Shown here in pieces: positions 54,198-64,000 of a stretch of 64,000 nucleotides of DNA. Below the pieces are notes generated by a model. The model saw only the letters and a program-made list of their open reading frames with translations, had not been told where the DNA came from and searched no databases. Within the stretch, counting starts at the first letter, position 1. The number at the start of each line of letters is the position of its first letter. The position numbers and the translations under genes are program-made. The DNA is from Ligula intestinalis (taxonomy: Eukaryota; Platyhelminthes; Cestoda; Diphyllobothriidea; Diphyllobothriidae), in NCBI GenBank assembly GCA_036362985.1, contig JAYGXS010000007.1, positions 15,987,671-16,051,670 of the forward strand. The letters are read 5' to 3'.

Positions 54198-55140
54198 ATG
54201 TCTGAGAAAAAGAAAGCTTTGTTTTTTGTACATTCTGAGGTTAACCGCCTTTTAGAAGAGATATCTCTATTATCTGCTGCTAGTCATTGTCCCCCTTCGT
54301 TATCAAACCACGCGCCAGTCTCTTCAAGACCACCAGTAGTACGGAATACTACATTGGCGCCCAACATCTTATCAAGTGTTGACCCCACACCCATCCAACG
54401 TGTACGCACCTTTCCCACCAGCACCCCGTCCCCTCCCGCTTCCCACCCCGACCGGTTTTTCAAACCGTCTGCATTCCAACCCGGGCAGGACATTGACGTT
54501 TGGCTGGCTAAACTCGACCTCTTCTTGGCTGACATCTCCCCCTCAGAGCACACTCGTTATTTACTTGCCCTTCTTTCCCCCGAGGCTTTTGCTCCTGTCC
54601 TCAAGAATGGCATTACGGTTAAAACTGATTTTGCTGATGCTCGTAGACGTTTAACTTCTATTTTCGTCAAAACCATCTCCACTTCTGCCGCTGGCGATCA
54701 GTTTTACCACCTCAGACAGGGCCCCCAACAGTCGGCAGAGGATTTCGCCCATGAGCTTTAGCGGTTGACCTCCCTGGCTTCTCATCCGCATCACCCTATG
54801 AGCGCGACGAAATTATACTCGACCGCTTCATCTCCGGTTTGAATGACCGCACCCTCAAGCACCATCTAGCTATCAGTCGCCCTAAGGATCTTCGCTCTGC
54901 TCTCGTTCAGTGTGATCGTTTTAACCAAGTTGTTGGTCAGGATTTGTCTCCACCGGTTACCCCCACTTACCCTCGACCGCCGCTTCCTTCTGCACAACTG
55001 CCCTCCTCCCAGCCGCCTATTTCTGCCCAAAACAACCGCCGTCGATCACTCCCTGTCCGCTTCCCCAATCACCATCCTGGGTGTGAGTACTGCGACGCCT
55101 TCGGTCCTCGTGCTCGCCACTGCGGCCACAACCCCCCATG
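54198..55140 (+). pseudogene. Gypsy gag
   Basis: Starts MSEKKKALFF. The N-terminal part is Pro/Ser-rich, then FQPGQDIDVWLAKLDLFLAD (capsid start), LLALLSPEAFAPVL and YHLRQGPQQSAEDFAHEL, where a stop interrupts it (54759). In another frame: LNDRTLKHHLAISRPKDLRSA, and a zinc-knuckle-like CEYCDAFGPRARHCGHN (C-x2-C-x9-C-x2-H-like). Two or more frame changes. Confidence 0.75.
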
Positions 55141-55212
55141 TAAGTCCCTTCCTTTTAAATATTTTTCCGCTGTTTACGTTCTGTACCCACCTGCGTTTAC
55201 TATAGACATTTT

Positions 55213-56440
55213 TTGTCTGAATCTCGTATCCAAGCTTTAGTTGGCACAGGGGCTAATGTCTCCCTAGCTTCTTTGCCTATACTTCCCCATTATGTTCGCA
55301 ATCTCGTTCATCCCCTCCCCGTTACTCATAATTTAAGAGCCGCTAAAGGTACAGCCATACATATATCAGGCTCCCTTACCCTCGAATTTTCTATCGCCCA
55401 TGCACGTGTTACTCACACATTTCTCATCGCCCCGAACAGTTCTTGGCCCCTCGTCCTCAGTCTCGATTTTCTCTCTGACCACAATTGTGTGATTCACGTC
55501 CGTGAACGCTTAGTTACTCTTGGCCCCACCTCTGTTAAGACTTCCCCACCTGACCCCGATTTTGATCTCGACATCGTTTACAACTCTATTATGTCGGCCG
55601 CCACCCTCAAACCCATTGATTTAGATTCAGTTTTACCCCCTCTCCCGTCAGTCGGTGAGGCTGCTTATTCACAGCTTAAAGACATCCTAACCTCCTTCCC
55701 TGGCCTCTTTACTTGGTCCCCTTCCTCGTTAGGACGCACACAGCTTATCCAACATAATATGGATACTGAGGACGCCAAACCTATTTGGCAACCGCCCAGA
55801 CGTATCCCCGTCAAGTATCGAGCTGAAGTCGACAAAATTCTCGACGAACTCCAACGATGCGACGTCATCCGTCCTTCGTTCTCACCATGGGCATCCCCTA
55901 TTGCCATTGTTTCTAAGAAAGACGGTTCCCTCAGACTCTGCGTCGACTACCGCCGTTTAAACGCAGTCACTGTACGGGACTCGTTTCCCCTCCCCCGTCT
56001 CGACGACACTCTTGACACGTTAGGCAATGCCTCCTGGTTCTCCACCCTTGACCTTAAATCCGGCAATTGACAGGTTGAAGTCGATCCAAACGACCGTCAT
56101 AAAACGGCTTTCATCGTACCGCTAGGCCTCTTTGAGTTTGAAACCCTTCCGTTCATCCTTTGTAATGCCACCGCAACCTTCCAACGCGTCAAGTATAAGG
56201 TTTTACACCACCTCATCCCCACTAAATGCCTTGTTTACCTCGATGACGTTATTGTCTTCGGGAATTCCATTTTACATCACAATGAGAACCTCTCAGCCAC
56301 CCTTGCCGCCCTCCATGCCGCTGGCCTGACCCTAAACCCTGCGAAATGCGTTTTCGTTTAACAGGAGGTGCAATTCTTAGGACAAAAATTGTCGCCCGGC
56401 CGTTTAGCTGCCCTCCCCGAACGCCTACATGAGATCCGTT
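55213..56440 (+). pseudogene. Gypsy protease and reverse transcriptase
   Basis: Protease region: LVGTGANVSLASLP, where the catalytic D of DTGA is changed to G (about 55243), and FLIAPNSSWPLVLSLDFLSDH. RT: YRAEVDKILDELQRCDVIRPS, SPWASPIAIVSKKDGSLRLCV, STLDLKSGN, then a TGA stop in place of Trp (56068). In the same frame come FEFETLPFILCNATATFQRV, YLDDVIVF (56236-56247, intact) and a further stop near 56360. Confidence 0.85.
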
Positions 56441-56912
56441 GTTGGCCTACCCCTACCAACCTTACCGAAATCCTAGCTTAATTGACTTAGCCTCTTATTA
56501 TCGCCGATTCATCAAAGGCTTCGCCCACATAGCTTCTCCCCTCCATATACTGACGGCGAAAAACCAACCTTTCATGTGGACTACAGAGTGCAATAAAGCC
56601 TTCAACGACCTCAAATCTGCCCTTTTTTCGTCTTCTCTCCTTGCCCTTCCTAACCTCGAGCCTGGGGCTCCCCCTTTCATCCTTGATACTGACGCTTGCA
56701 ATGTTGCCATCGGTGCTGTCCTCTCTCAGGCGGATAAAAACGGCCTAGAACACCCAATATGCTTCGCTAGCAAATTCCTATCCAGCAGCGAGCGTAATTA
56801 CAGCGTTTTCAAACGTGAGTTACTAGTGATAATTACCTTCATTCGCCAGTTTAAACACCTCCTTTTAGGCCAACACTTCATCCTTCGCACCGACCATGAG
56901 GCGTTAACATAG
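56439..56912 (+). pseudogene. Gypsy RNase H region
   Basis: 157 codons: DLASYYRRFIKGFAHIASPL, FILDTDACNVAIGAVLSQ, CFASKFLSSSERNYS, RELLVIITFIRQFKHLLLG, FILRTDHEALT. The RNase H-type catalytic Asp/Glu residues appear present. TAG at 56910 interrupts the link to the integrase. Confidence 0.85.
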
Positions 56913-56933
56913 CTCCATTCACTCAAAGATCCC

Positions 56934-58618
56934 ATGAACCAACTTGCCTGGTGGCAAGAGTTCCTTCAGGATTTTGACTATAAATGCGAGTTTCGTCCAG
57001 GTCGTCAACATGGCAATGCAGACGCACTCTTCCGTTTCATGGGCCCCCAATCCCCCAGCGAGGGCGAACACCCCCTCAGCGTAAATGGGGTTAACATTTC
57101 TGAACCCGCCCGTCATACTTGGTCCGAGGCCCAGAAATCCGACCCCGATACCACTCTCATTTACCATCATCTTTCCCGAGGCCTCCCCCGTCCGTCTAAA
57201 CGCCTTATGCGAGGGTGTAGCCAACGTGCCCGCCTCCTTCGTTACCAGTGGCTTAACCTCCTTGTCATGAATGATATCCTATTCTGGCGCAATCCAGACA
57301 CACACCACTTCCAGGCAGTGGTACCAGGCTCACTAATTGAACCTGTCCTCGACAGTCTGCACGTGGAGCTGGGACACTGCAGCCAATTCAAAACCGAGTC
57401 AGCAGTCCGTGCCCGTTTAAGGTGGCCACAACTCCGTTCGGATGTTCGCCACTTCTGCCAGTCTTGTCCCTCTTGCGCCTCCTTTAAATCCCCCGTCCCC
57501 GCTCCACGTGCCCCAATGGAACCAATGAATACAAGCTTCCCTGGCGAACGCGTCGGCTTAGACATCATTGGCCGACTCTCTATCACCTACCGTGGCTGCG
57601 AGTACGTCCTGGTCATGGTTGACTACTTTACGAAGTGGGTCGAGGCCGTTCCTCTCCTTCATCAAGATGTTTTTACCATCGCTAACGCCATTAGCCGAAC
57701 CTGGATCAGCCGTTGGGGCACCTTCTTATCGTTCCACTCCGACTGCGGTTGCAACTTCGAGTCCCAACTCTTCCATGATGTCTGTGAGATGCTCACGGTA
57801 AAAAAACCTATACCACACCCTATCACCCGGACGGTAACGGTTTTGTTGAACGAACCAACAGGACAAGCAAAAACCTCCTGCTGGCCGTCTGCGAGGATAA
57901 TCACTGTCACGATTGGGACCGTTACTCACCCCTCTGCCTCATGGCCTATAGAGCCTCCACCCACTCATCTACCGGCTTCACTCCGCATTATCTTTGGACC
58001 AGTCGCGATATTCGCCTACCCGTCGATCTATCCTTCCCCCTTCCCGCTCCCACTGACACTACCGTCCACGACTTCGCCACGCATCTCCGCGAGACCATTT
58101 GTGCGGCCCACAACGCCGCCCGCAACACCCTTGGTGCAGCCGCCACCCGCCAGAAGGAATACTTCAACCGCCACCTATCCGGGAACCCGTTTCAAGCAAA
58201 CGACCTTGTGTTGCACGCGATTCCCTCCCATAGTATTTCTTCCAAATTTCATTATCCATGGCAGGACCCCTTTACCGTGCTGCAGGTTCTTTCGCCCACC
58301 ACCTATATAATCCACGATACTTTACACCTCGAGTCTCCCTCGTTCACCGCCCACTTCTCAAAACTCAAACCCTACCGCGGCCAACCACCTACTTGTACCG
58401 CCGACAAACTCCCCATCCTCCCCGATGGGATGCTCACTCATGCTTCCATTGACATCACAGTCCCTTCCCTTACCAGCACCACCCTCGACACTTCTCTTGA
58501 CCACCTCTCTGGTACCCTAGACATCATACCAGATGATCTACTACCCCCCGTCGCAATTGAAGTGGTAGTCCCCTTCCCCACCACACCCACCGAAACTGAG
58601 GACAGTGCAGCACTTTGA
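56934..58618 (+). pseudogene. Gypsy integrase
   Basis: Zinc-binding part HVELGHCSQFKTESAVRARL and FCQSCPSCASFK; catalytic core GLDIIGRLSITYRGCEYVLVM, YFTKWVEAVPL, FHSDCGCNFESQLF. A frameshift near 57825 moves the final part (glutamate region, LMAYRASTHSSTGFTPHYLW, FQANDLVL, PSFTAHFSKLKPYRG) to another frame ending at 58618. The acidic triad can be read but in two frames. Confidence 0.85.
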
Positions 58619-58627
58619 AGGGGGGGC
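58616..58627 (+). promoter_or_regulatory. polypurine tract of the Gypsy element
   Basis: A purine run GAAGGGGGGG lies directly before the 3' LTR start, the usual plus-strand primer site. Confidence 0.75.
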
Positions 58628-58629
58628 TA

Positions 58630-58999
58630 TGTAATGGGTTAATCCGCTCCCTTGGTTAGAGGAGTTGTTTGAACGTTGTCAAAGTCGGACCTATTTTGGT
58701 TTCACTTTTTATTTTTATAGACCAAGCTAGCTACGCTCCGGATCCGCGGATTGATTCCCTCCACTTCGCGTATCGGATACTATCGGCCTCACGTAGTTGC
58801 CGTACTGCACCCTTATCGCCCCGATTTAGCGAACATAATTCCCCGGTTTGACCTTTCCATCCCTTACCAACTTTGTATCATTAGAGAATAGAATTTCAAC
58901 CAGTTTTGTTAATCTAGTTTTTTTACGCTTCTCGCTGGTCCCATTCTACCTTATTAAATCCATATTTATACCAGAACTTTCCGTCCTCATTCTTTACTT
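58630..58999 (+). repeat. Gypsy 3' LTR (also 5' LTR of a second, truncated copy)
   Basis: Starts TGTAATGGGTTAATCCGC and matches 52634-52984 plus 54161-54190 throughout. It is followed not by host DNA but by another gag start, so it is shared by two tandem copies. The exact 3' border is uncertain, near CATTCTTTACTTG. Confidence 0.85.
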
Positions 59000-59007
59000 G
59001 TGGCATA

Positions 59008-59165
59008 ATGTCTGAGAAAAAGAAATTTTGTCTGTTGTACATTCTGAAGTTAACCGCCTTTTAGAAGAGATCTCTATACTATCTGCGGAGAGTCGTTGTC
59101 CCCCTTCGTTATCAAACCACGCACCAGTCTCTTCAAGACCACGAGTAGTACGGAATACTGCAGGA
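59008..59165 (+). pseudogene. second Gypsy gag start, truncated
   Basis: Begins MSEKKKF and matches 54198-54350 closely (GTTAACCGCCTTTTAGAAGAG, TTATCAAACCACGC, CAGTCTCTTCAAGACCAC) but with a frameshift. Similarity stops near 59160, where unrelated sequence and repeat X follow. Confidence 0.8.
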
Positions 59166-59195
59166 CATTTCATCTTCCGTATATATGGGTCTGCT

Positions 59196-59445
59196 CGAGA
59201 CGGAGATTACAATTTTTGTCCATTGGCAGGATTTTTATAAAAATATTGGACGTTGCAGATGTCTGAGGTGGGTCGAGGCAGCTGGAAGCTGGTTACGAAG
59301 CACCATCGTCATCCAAGTGCGACGGCAGAAGACACTTAGCCTTTCGTTCGTCGAATATCCCATCGAAGTGAGATTGCAATTTTTGCTAAAACATGATTAA
59401 AATTTATACTACTGATACGTTATAGGGGAAGCAATATATATTTTA
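59196..59445 (+). repeat. interspersed repeat X, copy 2
   Basis: Partner of 51437-51661, same orientation. It is placed between the truncated gag copy and element B. Confidence 0.75.
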
Positions 59446-59473
59446 GTAAAGCCGTAGAGAAAATTAGTTTAAA

Positions 59474-59499
59474 ATAGAGGAATAGAGAAATTCCTCTAT
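59474..59499. repeat. short perfect hairpin followed by T-run
   Basis: ATAGAGGAAT and ATTCCTCTAT pair around a 6-nt loop, followed by ATATTTTTTT. Possibly chance. Confidence 0.7.
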
Positions 59500-59820
59500 C
59501 ATATTTTTTTATAAGCGTTGAGATGTTAGTCGAGGAATATTGGGATGGATAAATTGTTCTTAGTTTTTGTTTTTATTTTATTTTTAAGAACTAGAAAATG
59601 AGGCAATGCACAATTTTGCTTGGTGTGTGAGCTGATGAGCTATGGAGACGATCGTCTGGAGAGCCAATTTGCACCAAAATGTGTGGAAACTTTCCTGGAC
59701 TGTTAAATTCTTTTTGGTCCGAATTGAATTTCGAAGAACTGGTTTGCAAAGTGTCCTATTATGTTTAGAAGTATATTTGTCGTGTCATTTGAGAAGAGCT
59801 GTTTGGTCTTCCTTCTAAAT

Positions 59821-61360
59821 TCAGCTTGACTGTGGCTTTTGCGAATATCGTTGGGCAGGGCATTCCATATGATCGCATATCTTATGGTGTAGAAGTTTGG
59901 ATCGCTGGGCCGTCCTAGCTTTAGTGTGATGAATCATATGCTGTTTGTTTCTAGTGGGACGGGAACCGTTTCGGTTTGTTAACATATTATTGCTCAGGAT
60001 GTTATGATTATGTGTCGCTTTACATAGGAAAGTTAAACTATTGTGGAGTCGCCTTTGCCAGAGGGGTTTAAGACCATATCTATTGTACATTATTGTATAG
60101 GAGTCTCGGGCGTCATCGCGTTTACACAGAACTCTGGTAAACCTTCTCTGGATTTGTTTGAGTTGCTGTCTGTCATCTGATGACATGGTACCGAAAAATA
60201 CTGAGCAGTAGTCTCGAATAGGTAAAACATACATTTTGTAAAGTTTAGCCTCAAGTGTAATCGATGTGAAATTTTTACTTATGAAGCCGATTTGTTTAAC
60301 ATGCGGGGATAAGTCAAGAGTATTAGAATAGCTAAGACCTAAATCTTTTAAAGATGTTAGCTCTTTAATTTCTTGACCACTAAACATTATGAGGGGAAGT
60401 TTTAGTGGTCCAAAAATCATCACATGACATTTTGTTGGGGAGAACGGCATTTGCCATTGAACACTCCAGTCGTTTAGTTTTTGAAGATCTAATTCAAGTG
60501 TTCTATGCACACTGTTTATCGAATGTTTGCTATAGGCATATGCGAGTGTTCAGTCATCTGCATCTAAAAAGTTTTAACAGAAGTTGATATAGTGGATAAC
60601 TCATGAATGTAACTGAGAAATAAGAGGGGGCCTAGGATAGTGCCTTGAAAAACACCACTGCTCATATGAGCCGGTTCTGATACTATATTTTGAAGTTGTT
60701 CTACTTGGAATCGGTTTTGAAGATAGGATTTGAAAAAATCAAGGAGGGGCGGCCGAACCCCGTAACCCGTTAGCTTCATGAGCAGTCTTTTATGGTAAAC
60801 TTTGTCAAAGGCTTTTTTAGATCAAAGTAAATTGTAGCTACCGTGTTCGCATCATCTCTATTTATAGAGACGAATTCCACGAAAGTGAGATGGCAGGACT
60901 GACATAACTTTTTCGGTAAAAAGGCACGTTGAGAGGGAGGTATGCGATTTACATTCGTCAGATGGTCTAACATTCAGTTATAAATTATTTTTTCTAAGAT
61001 TTTTGCTAAAAACGATGTTCGGTAAACACCACGATAATTTTGGGCATCGGACCGATTTCCGTTTCTGAAAATTGGGGTGATGCACGATTTTTTCCATATT
61101 TCTGGATAAGTACCATTTAACTGCAGTAAAGAGAAAAGATTAGAAAGAAGTATTGGGGCATATGTCATATGTCTCAGTAAGCAAGGTGGGATTCTATCCG
61201 TTCCATATGATGTGGAAATGAACATCTGACGGGTAGCTTTCTTTACAGTTTCTTTGTTAAACAATATCTCTTTTAATACGACCGCCGTCATTTCTGTTGG
61301 CTGAGTGATCGATTCTTCCTTGACTGAATAGTTGGTTGAGAAATACTCGTTAAAAGATTT
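59821..61360 (-). pseudogene. element B reverse transcriptase
   Basis: The minus strand shows YGTDRIPPCLLRH, NGTYPEIWKKSCITPIF, NYRGVYRTSFLAKILEK, SQRAFLPKKLCQSC, GVFQGTILGPLLFLSYI, a degraded catalytic site (DADD near 60560), LNDWSVQWQMPFSPTKCHVMI, LKDLGLSYSN and LYKMYVLPIRDYCSVFF. Five or more frames are involved. Confidence 0.8.
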
Positions 61361-61423
61361 GCTATTTGGTCGTCATTTGTTATTACTATTCCTTAGTCAT
61401 CAAGCATGATCTGGGAGCCTTGC

Positions 61424-62425
61424 TTTTGAAGGTTAGAACTAGCCTTTATAATATGTACGTGAGACCTAGTCTTGAATACTGCTCGCCTCTGTTCAGTCTT
61501 CTGCGCACTAGTGAACGGAAGAAAATAGAATCGGTGCAGCACTTCTTCACTAGAAGAGTTTTCACTACAGAACACCGTAACTTAACCTACCAACAAAGGT
61601 GCGAACTTATAAAGCTGGATCCCCTATGGCTTCGTCGATTGCAGAAGGGTCTTTTTTTACTGTTTAAACTTTTGAATGGTTAAACCTTTAATCCCCTTAG
61701 TACAATAAGGCAGCTTGAGCACTCTCGACGCGCCAGTCATCGAAACGTATTTTTATTTCTTCCTATGGCACGTACAGTTAAGTACCGGCAATTCTTTTCA
61801 GTAAATGCCATATCAAACTGGAATAAGCTGCCCAAAAGTATTAAAACCCAGCAAAACTACCCTATGTTTAAGAGAGCTATAACTAGTTTTCTACATTCAG
61901 GACAACTTTCACGAATTTTGGGTGCTGACTCGGTGGAATCTCTCTTTCACTCTGATGGTGTTCGTGGATTTTGAACCCCGCCAGGCTTCATGCTGAAGAT
62001 AATGCGGATGAAGCAGCAGCCCGCAGTCTGCTAACCCTTCAGCCGATAGCGCTCAACTTTTGCCGACAACCATTGAAGGAAGACTGAGAACACTGTGTTC
62101 TTGTGCCAACCCTCTCCATCTGGAACTAATGTTTTAAACGATATGAAACAGATCTCCTGCTGATGAGTCAACTCAGCTTACAACTTTACATTTATTCCGT
62201 TTGTATCATACCTTTGAAGGCAGGTTTTTTTCACTTGAAACAAACTCCCTATCTCGCCCAGTATTGACAAAACAAAAAACCTGAAACAAAACCAATACTG
62301 GCCGCAACAAAGGGAGTTTGTTTTAGGTTTTTTCCGGTCTTCGAGGTGTTGGAAGGCGCCCAAGAGATGCATAACCAACTCTTTACAATTGCCTGTAAAC
62401 TGGCATAATAAACATATTATATTAT
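61424..62425 (+). mobile_element. 5'-truncated CR1-like element nested in element B (element I)
   Basis: Opposite orientation to its host. It begins in the RT thumb (VRTSLYNMYVRPSLEYCSPLF, TRRVFTTEHRNLTYQQRCELI, LDPLWLRRLQKGLF), continues MARTVKYRQFFSVNAISNWN..LPKSIKTQ to a stop at 61972, then a 3' UTR ending with module M (62199-62425). It splits the endonuclease and RT of element B. Confidence 0.8.
62199..62425 (+). repeat. retroelement 3' UTR module M, copy 2
   Basis: The 3' end of element I. It shares the arms and tail of 51214-51436. This copy also has CCAGTATTG pairing with CAATACTGG in the loop region. Confidence 0.85.
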
Positions 62426-62429
62426 TATT

Positions 62430-63400
62430 TGTTTCCGGAAGATCTGGGCTGTCCTTTCTGGGGACTCGATTGCCCGCTGTTCTGCAGCTATGGTCTTATT
62501 TGTGTCAATTTTCTGGGCTAACTCGTGAATCTCTGTAATGCGTCGGAGCGTGGATAAATAACTAATACATGGGTGGTGGAGTTGTCTTTTAAGTTTTTTT
62601 AGCCGTTTGGAAAGGAAGTTTGGGATAAGTGATTTCCTACATGGGGATCTCTCATCAATTAGAGTATCTCAAATTAAATTAAGGGTAGCATATAATATGT
62701 TAACAGCTTCTAGTGGGGATGTTGTTAGCAGGAAAGAGCGTTATTCCTAGATTCAATGTCAAGATTTTTGGGGTTTATAGAAGTGTAATTAGGATCAGGT
62801 CTTATTTTAATGTTAAGAGGGTGCACTGCTATTATTGTCTTATGATCACTATCAAAGTTTAAGCTGTCATAGTGCGTATATAATGGCCAGATGTCATTGG
62901 TAAGAATAACATCGAGTATATTGTTTTCTCTAGTTGGTTGATTTATTATTTACGTTCAGTTATAAAAGACAATTGATGATAATAATTCATCATGTCTGCA
63001 TGGGGCTGATAGTACTGCCCAGTTTATTTCTGGACGGTTTAAGTCTCCTGCAATTATCTTATATTCTGTTTGGATATTTGATATAGTATCTAGTAGATTT
63101 GGAAGGCCCGTGTCATCATCACTATATTCCGGAGGGGTGTACAAACATCCAATTAGAATGTTTTTAAGGGCCTTGGATGTTAATCTAGCGAAGCACGCTT
63201 CACCATTGAACGTTTCCTGTAGAATCTCCAAGCCACTCTGTTCTATGGTAGATCTAATGTAGATCATACAACCTCCTCCTCGTTTATTAGCTCGATCCTG
63301 TCTGTAAAAGGTGTAGTTTGATATAAAAAATGAAGCCTTAGGTTTTGATTCGTTTGCCCATGTTTCAGTTAAAAAGTCTAAATCGTGATTGTAGGATTTA
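62430..63400 (-). pseudogene. element B endonuclease
   Basis: The minus strand 63267-62956 reads MIYIRSTIEQSGLEILQ, LTSKALKNILIGCLYTPPEYS, IIAGDLNRPEINWAVLS (GDFN changed to GDLN). A downstream part toward 62700 is scrambled. Domain identity is clear from the CLYTPP and GDxN landmarks. Confidence 0.7.
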
Positions 63401-63439
63401 ATAAAAGTCCTATGTCGTGGGACTTTGTTTAGTATCGAT

Positions 63440-64000
63440 CTAGCATTAATGAGAGCAACGCCTAACGTGTCGGATACAGAAGCTGGAATCTGTTGTGAAA
63501 AAACCGATTCCTATTACCTGTTTGATTGTGTTGGGGGCGCATGTACGGAAATTGTGTAATTGGTGCATAAAATGGTGGTGTTGAACTATTTGTGGCGAAT
63601 TGTGCGTAAGTGGGAAAAATTGTGATGAGAGTGATTGGAATCGGAGGCATTTTGTAAATATCGGAGGGTATGGTGTTGTGCAAGGTGGGAGTTGAGTGTG
63701 TGTGTTATATTGAAAGGGTTGGGTGTTTGGTGGTCGTCTTGTGTATGGGATAGGATACATGGGTTGAATGAAGGGGCTAGGTGTCATTTGAGGGTGTGCA
63801 TTTAAATACGGATATTCGCTTTGATATGCAGTTCTTTTTGGGAATGGTGGTCTATTTTGGGTTTTGGGGGGGGGGAAATAATCTACCACTGGTTTACTAC
63901 TTTGGTTCGTTGATTTAGGACTGGTATTGCTATTTATGGACATGTTTAGACTTGTGTTGCTATTTATCTGTGTATCGTGATTAGATCCAGGATTTGTGTC
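63440..64000 (-). pseudogene. element B ORF1, proline-rich C-terminal part
   Basis: Minus-strand frame of 165 codons from the edge: polar start (NPGSNHDTQINSN is shared exactly with element H), then Pro/Tyr/Gln-rich sequence (DYFPPPKTQNRPPFPK). No zinc knuckle. It resembles the Ser/Pro-rich ORF1 tail of element A in composition. Confidence 0.6.

Larger units (their letters stand above)
54198..58618 (+). mobile_element. Ty3/Gypsy retrotransposon internal region (gag-pol)
   Basis: A complete but mutated internal region of a Gypsy LTR element: gag (54198-55140), protease (about 55213-55500), reverse transcriptase (55660-56420), RNase H (56460-56912), integrase (57340-58400). The order PR-RT-RH-INT is that of Ty3/Gypsy. 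Stops and frameshifts interrupt every domain. A polypurine tract (58616-58627) precedes the 3' LTR. Confidence 0.9.
59560..64000 (-). mobile_element. CR1-like non-LTR retrotransposon, runs off the window (element B)
   Basis: The minus strand from the window end: ORF1 (64000-63440), endonuclease (63400-62430), reverse transcriptase (61420-59821), 3' UTR and A-rich tail near 59560. A plus-strand fragment of another element (61424-62425) is inserted between endonuclease and RT. All domains are frame-broken. Its ORF1 is the same family as element H at 50180-51113. Confidence 0.75.

Noticed and set aside
62145..62185. CTGATGAG resembling a hammerhead ribozyme core in the 3' UTR of element I
   Set aside because: No GAAA with closing stem follows; the nearest GAAAC precedes the motif and no three-way junction can be drawn. 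Similar CTGATGAG words at about 12838 and 59630 fail in the same way.
1..64000. CRISPR array, bacterial operons or phage genes
   Set aside because: No short regularly spaced repeats and no bacterial-type gene organisation; introns and retrotransposons show a eukaryotic nuclear genome.

Overview
This window is nuclear DNA of a multicellular eukaryote. The best fit is a parasitic flatworm (trematode or diphyllobothriid-like tapeworm); this is inferred from the types of transposon remnant, the small introns in the 5' part of the one intact gene, and the repeat density. It is not proven by a marker gene. There are two assembly gaps (10 N at 40955-40964, 100 N at 51114-51213).

The only clearly intact host gene is SMC4, the condensin ATPase subunit, on the minus strand. 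Thirteen coding exons (26984 down to 18368) join in frame with GT..AG borders to give 1,439 codons. Walker A, Q-loop, hinge, ABC signature and Walker B are all present. Its 5' side faces a plus-strand 174-codon ORF (28259-28783) with a poly(A) signal. Its 3' UTR carries a retroelement in antisense.

Regions: 1-14.6 kb is mostly gene-free decayed DNA holding two inverted copies of a kelch-like (BTB/BACK) pseudogene, a 101-bp MITE with near-perfect terminal repeats, a fold-back repeat and an interspersed repeat family. 14.6-18.3 kb holds tRNA-derived SINE sequence and a full-length but mutated single-ORF non-LTR retrotransposon (2A-like motif, zinc finger, endonuclease, reverse transcriptase, CCHC), bounded by a 14-bp target-site duplication. 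18.4-27 kb is SMC4. 28.0-28.2 kb holds a 157-bp internally deleted derivative of that same retroelement with its own 13-bp duplication. 29.6-64 kb is almost entirely nested transposons: Gypsy remnants (29.6-31.7, 37.3-37.9 and 52.6-59.2 kb), at least five CR1/Jockey-like non-LTR elements on both strands, a DNA-transposase-like fragment (43.6-44.9 kb), a tRNA-like sequence, a perfect 32-bp palindrome and structured 3' UTR modules.

Functionally, SMC4 is the only gene expected to act for the host (chromosome condensation). The rest documents transposon activity: insertions into insertions up to three layers, tandem LTR arrangements, and an autonomous/non-autonomous retroelement pair sharing a 2A-like leader. 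Exon borders, element limits and clade names were read by eye without alignment software and should be taken as approximate to a few bases, except where a duplication or splice site fixes them.
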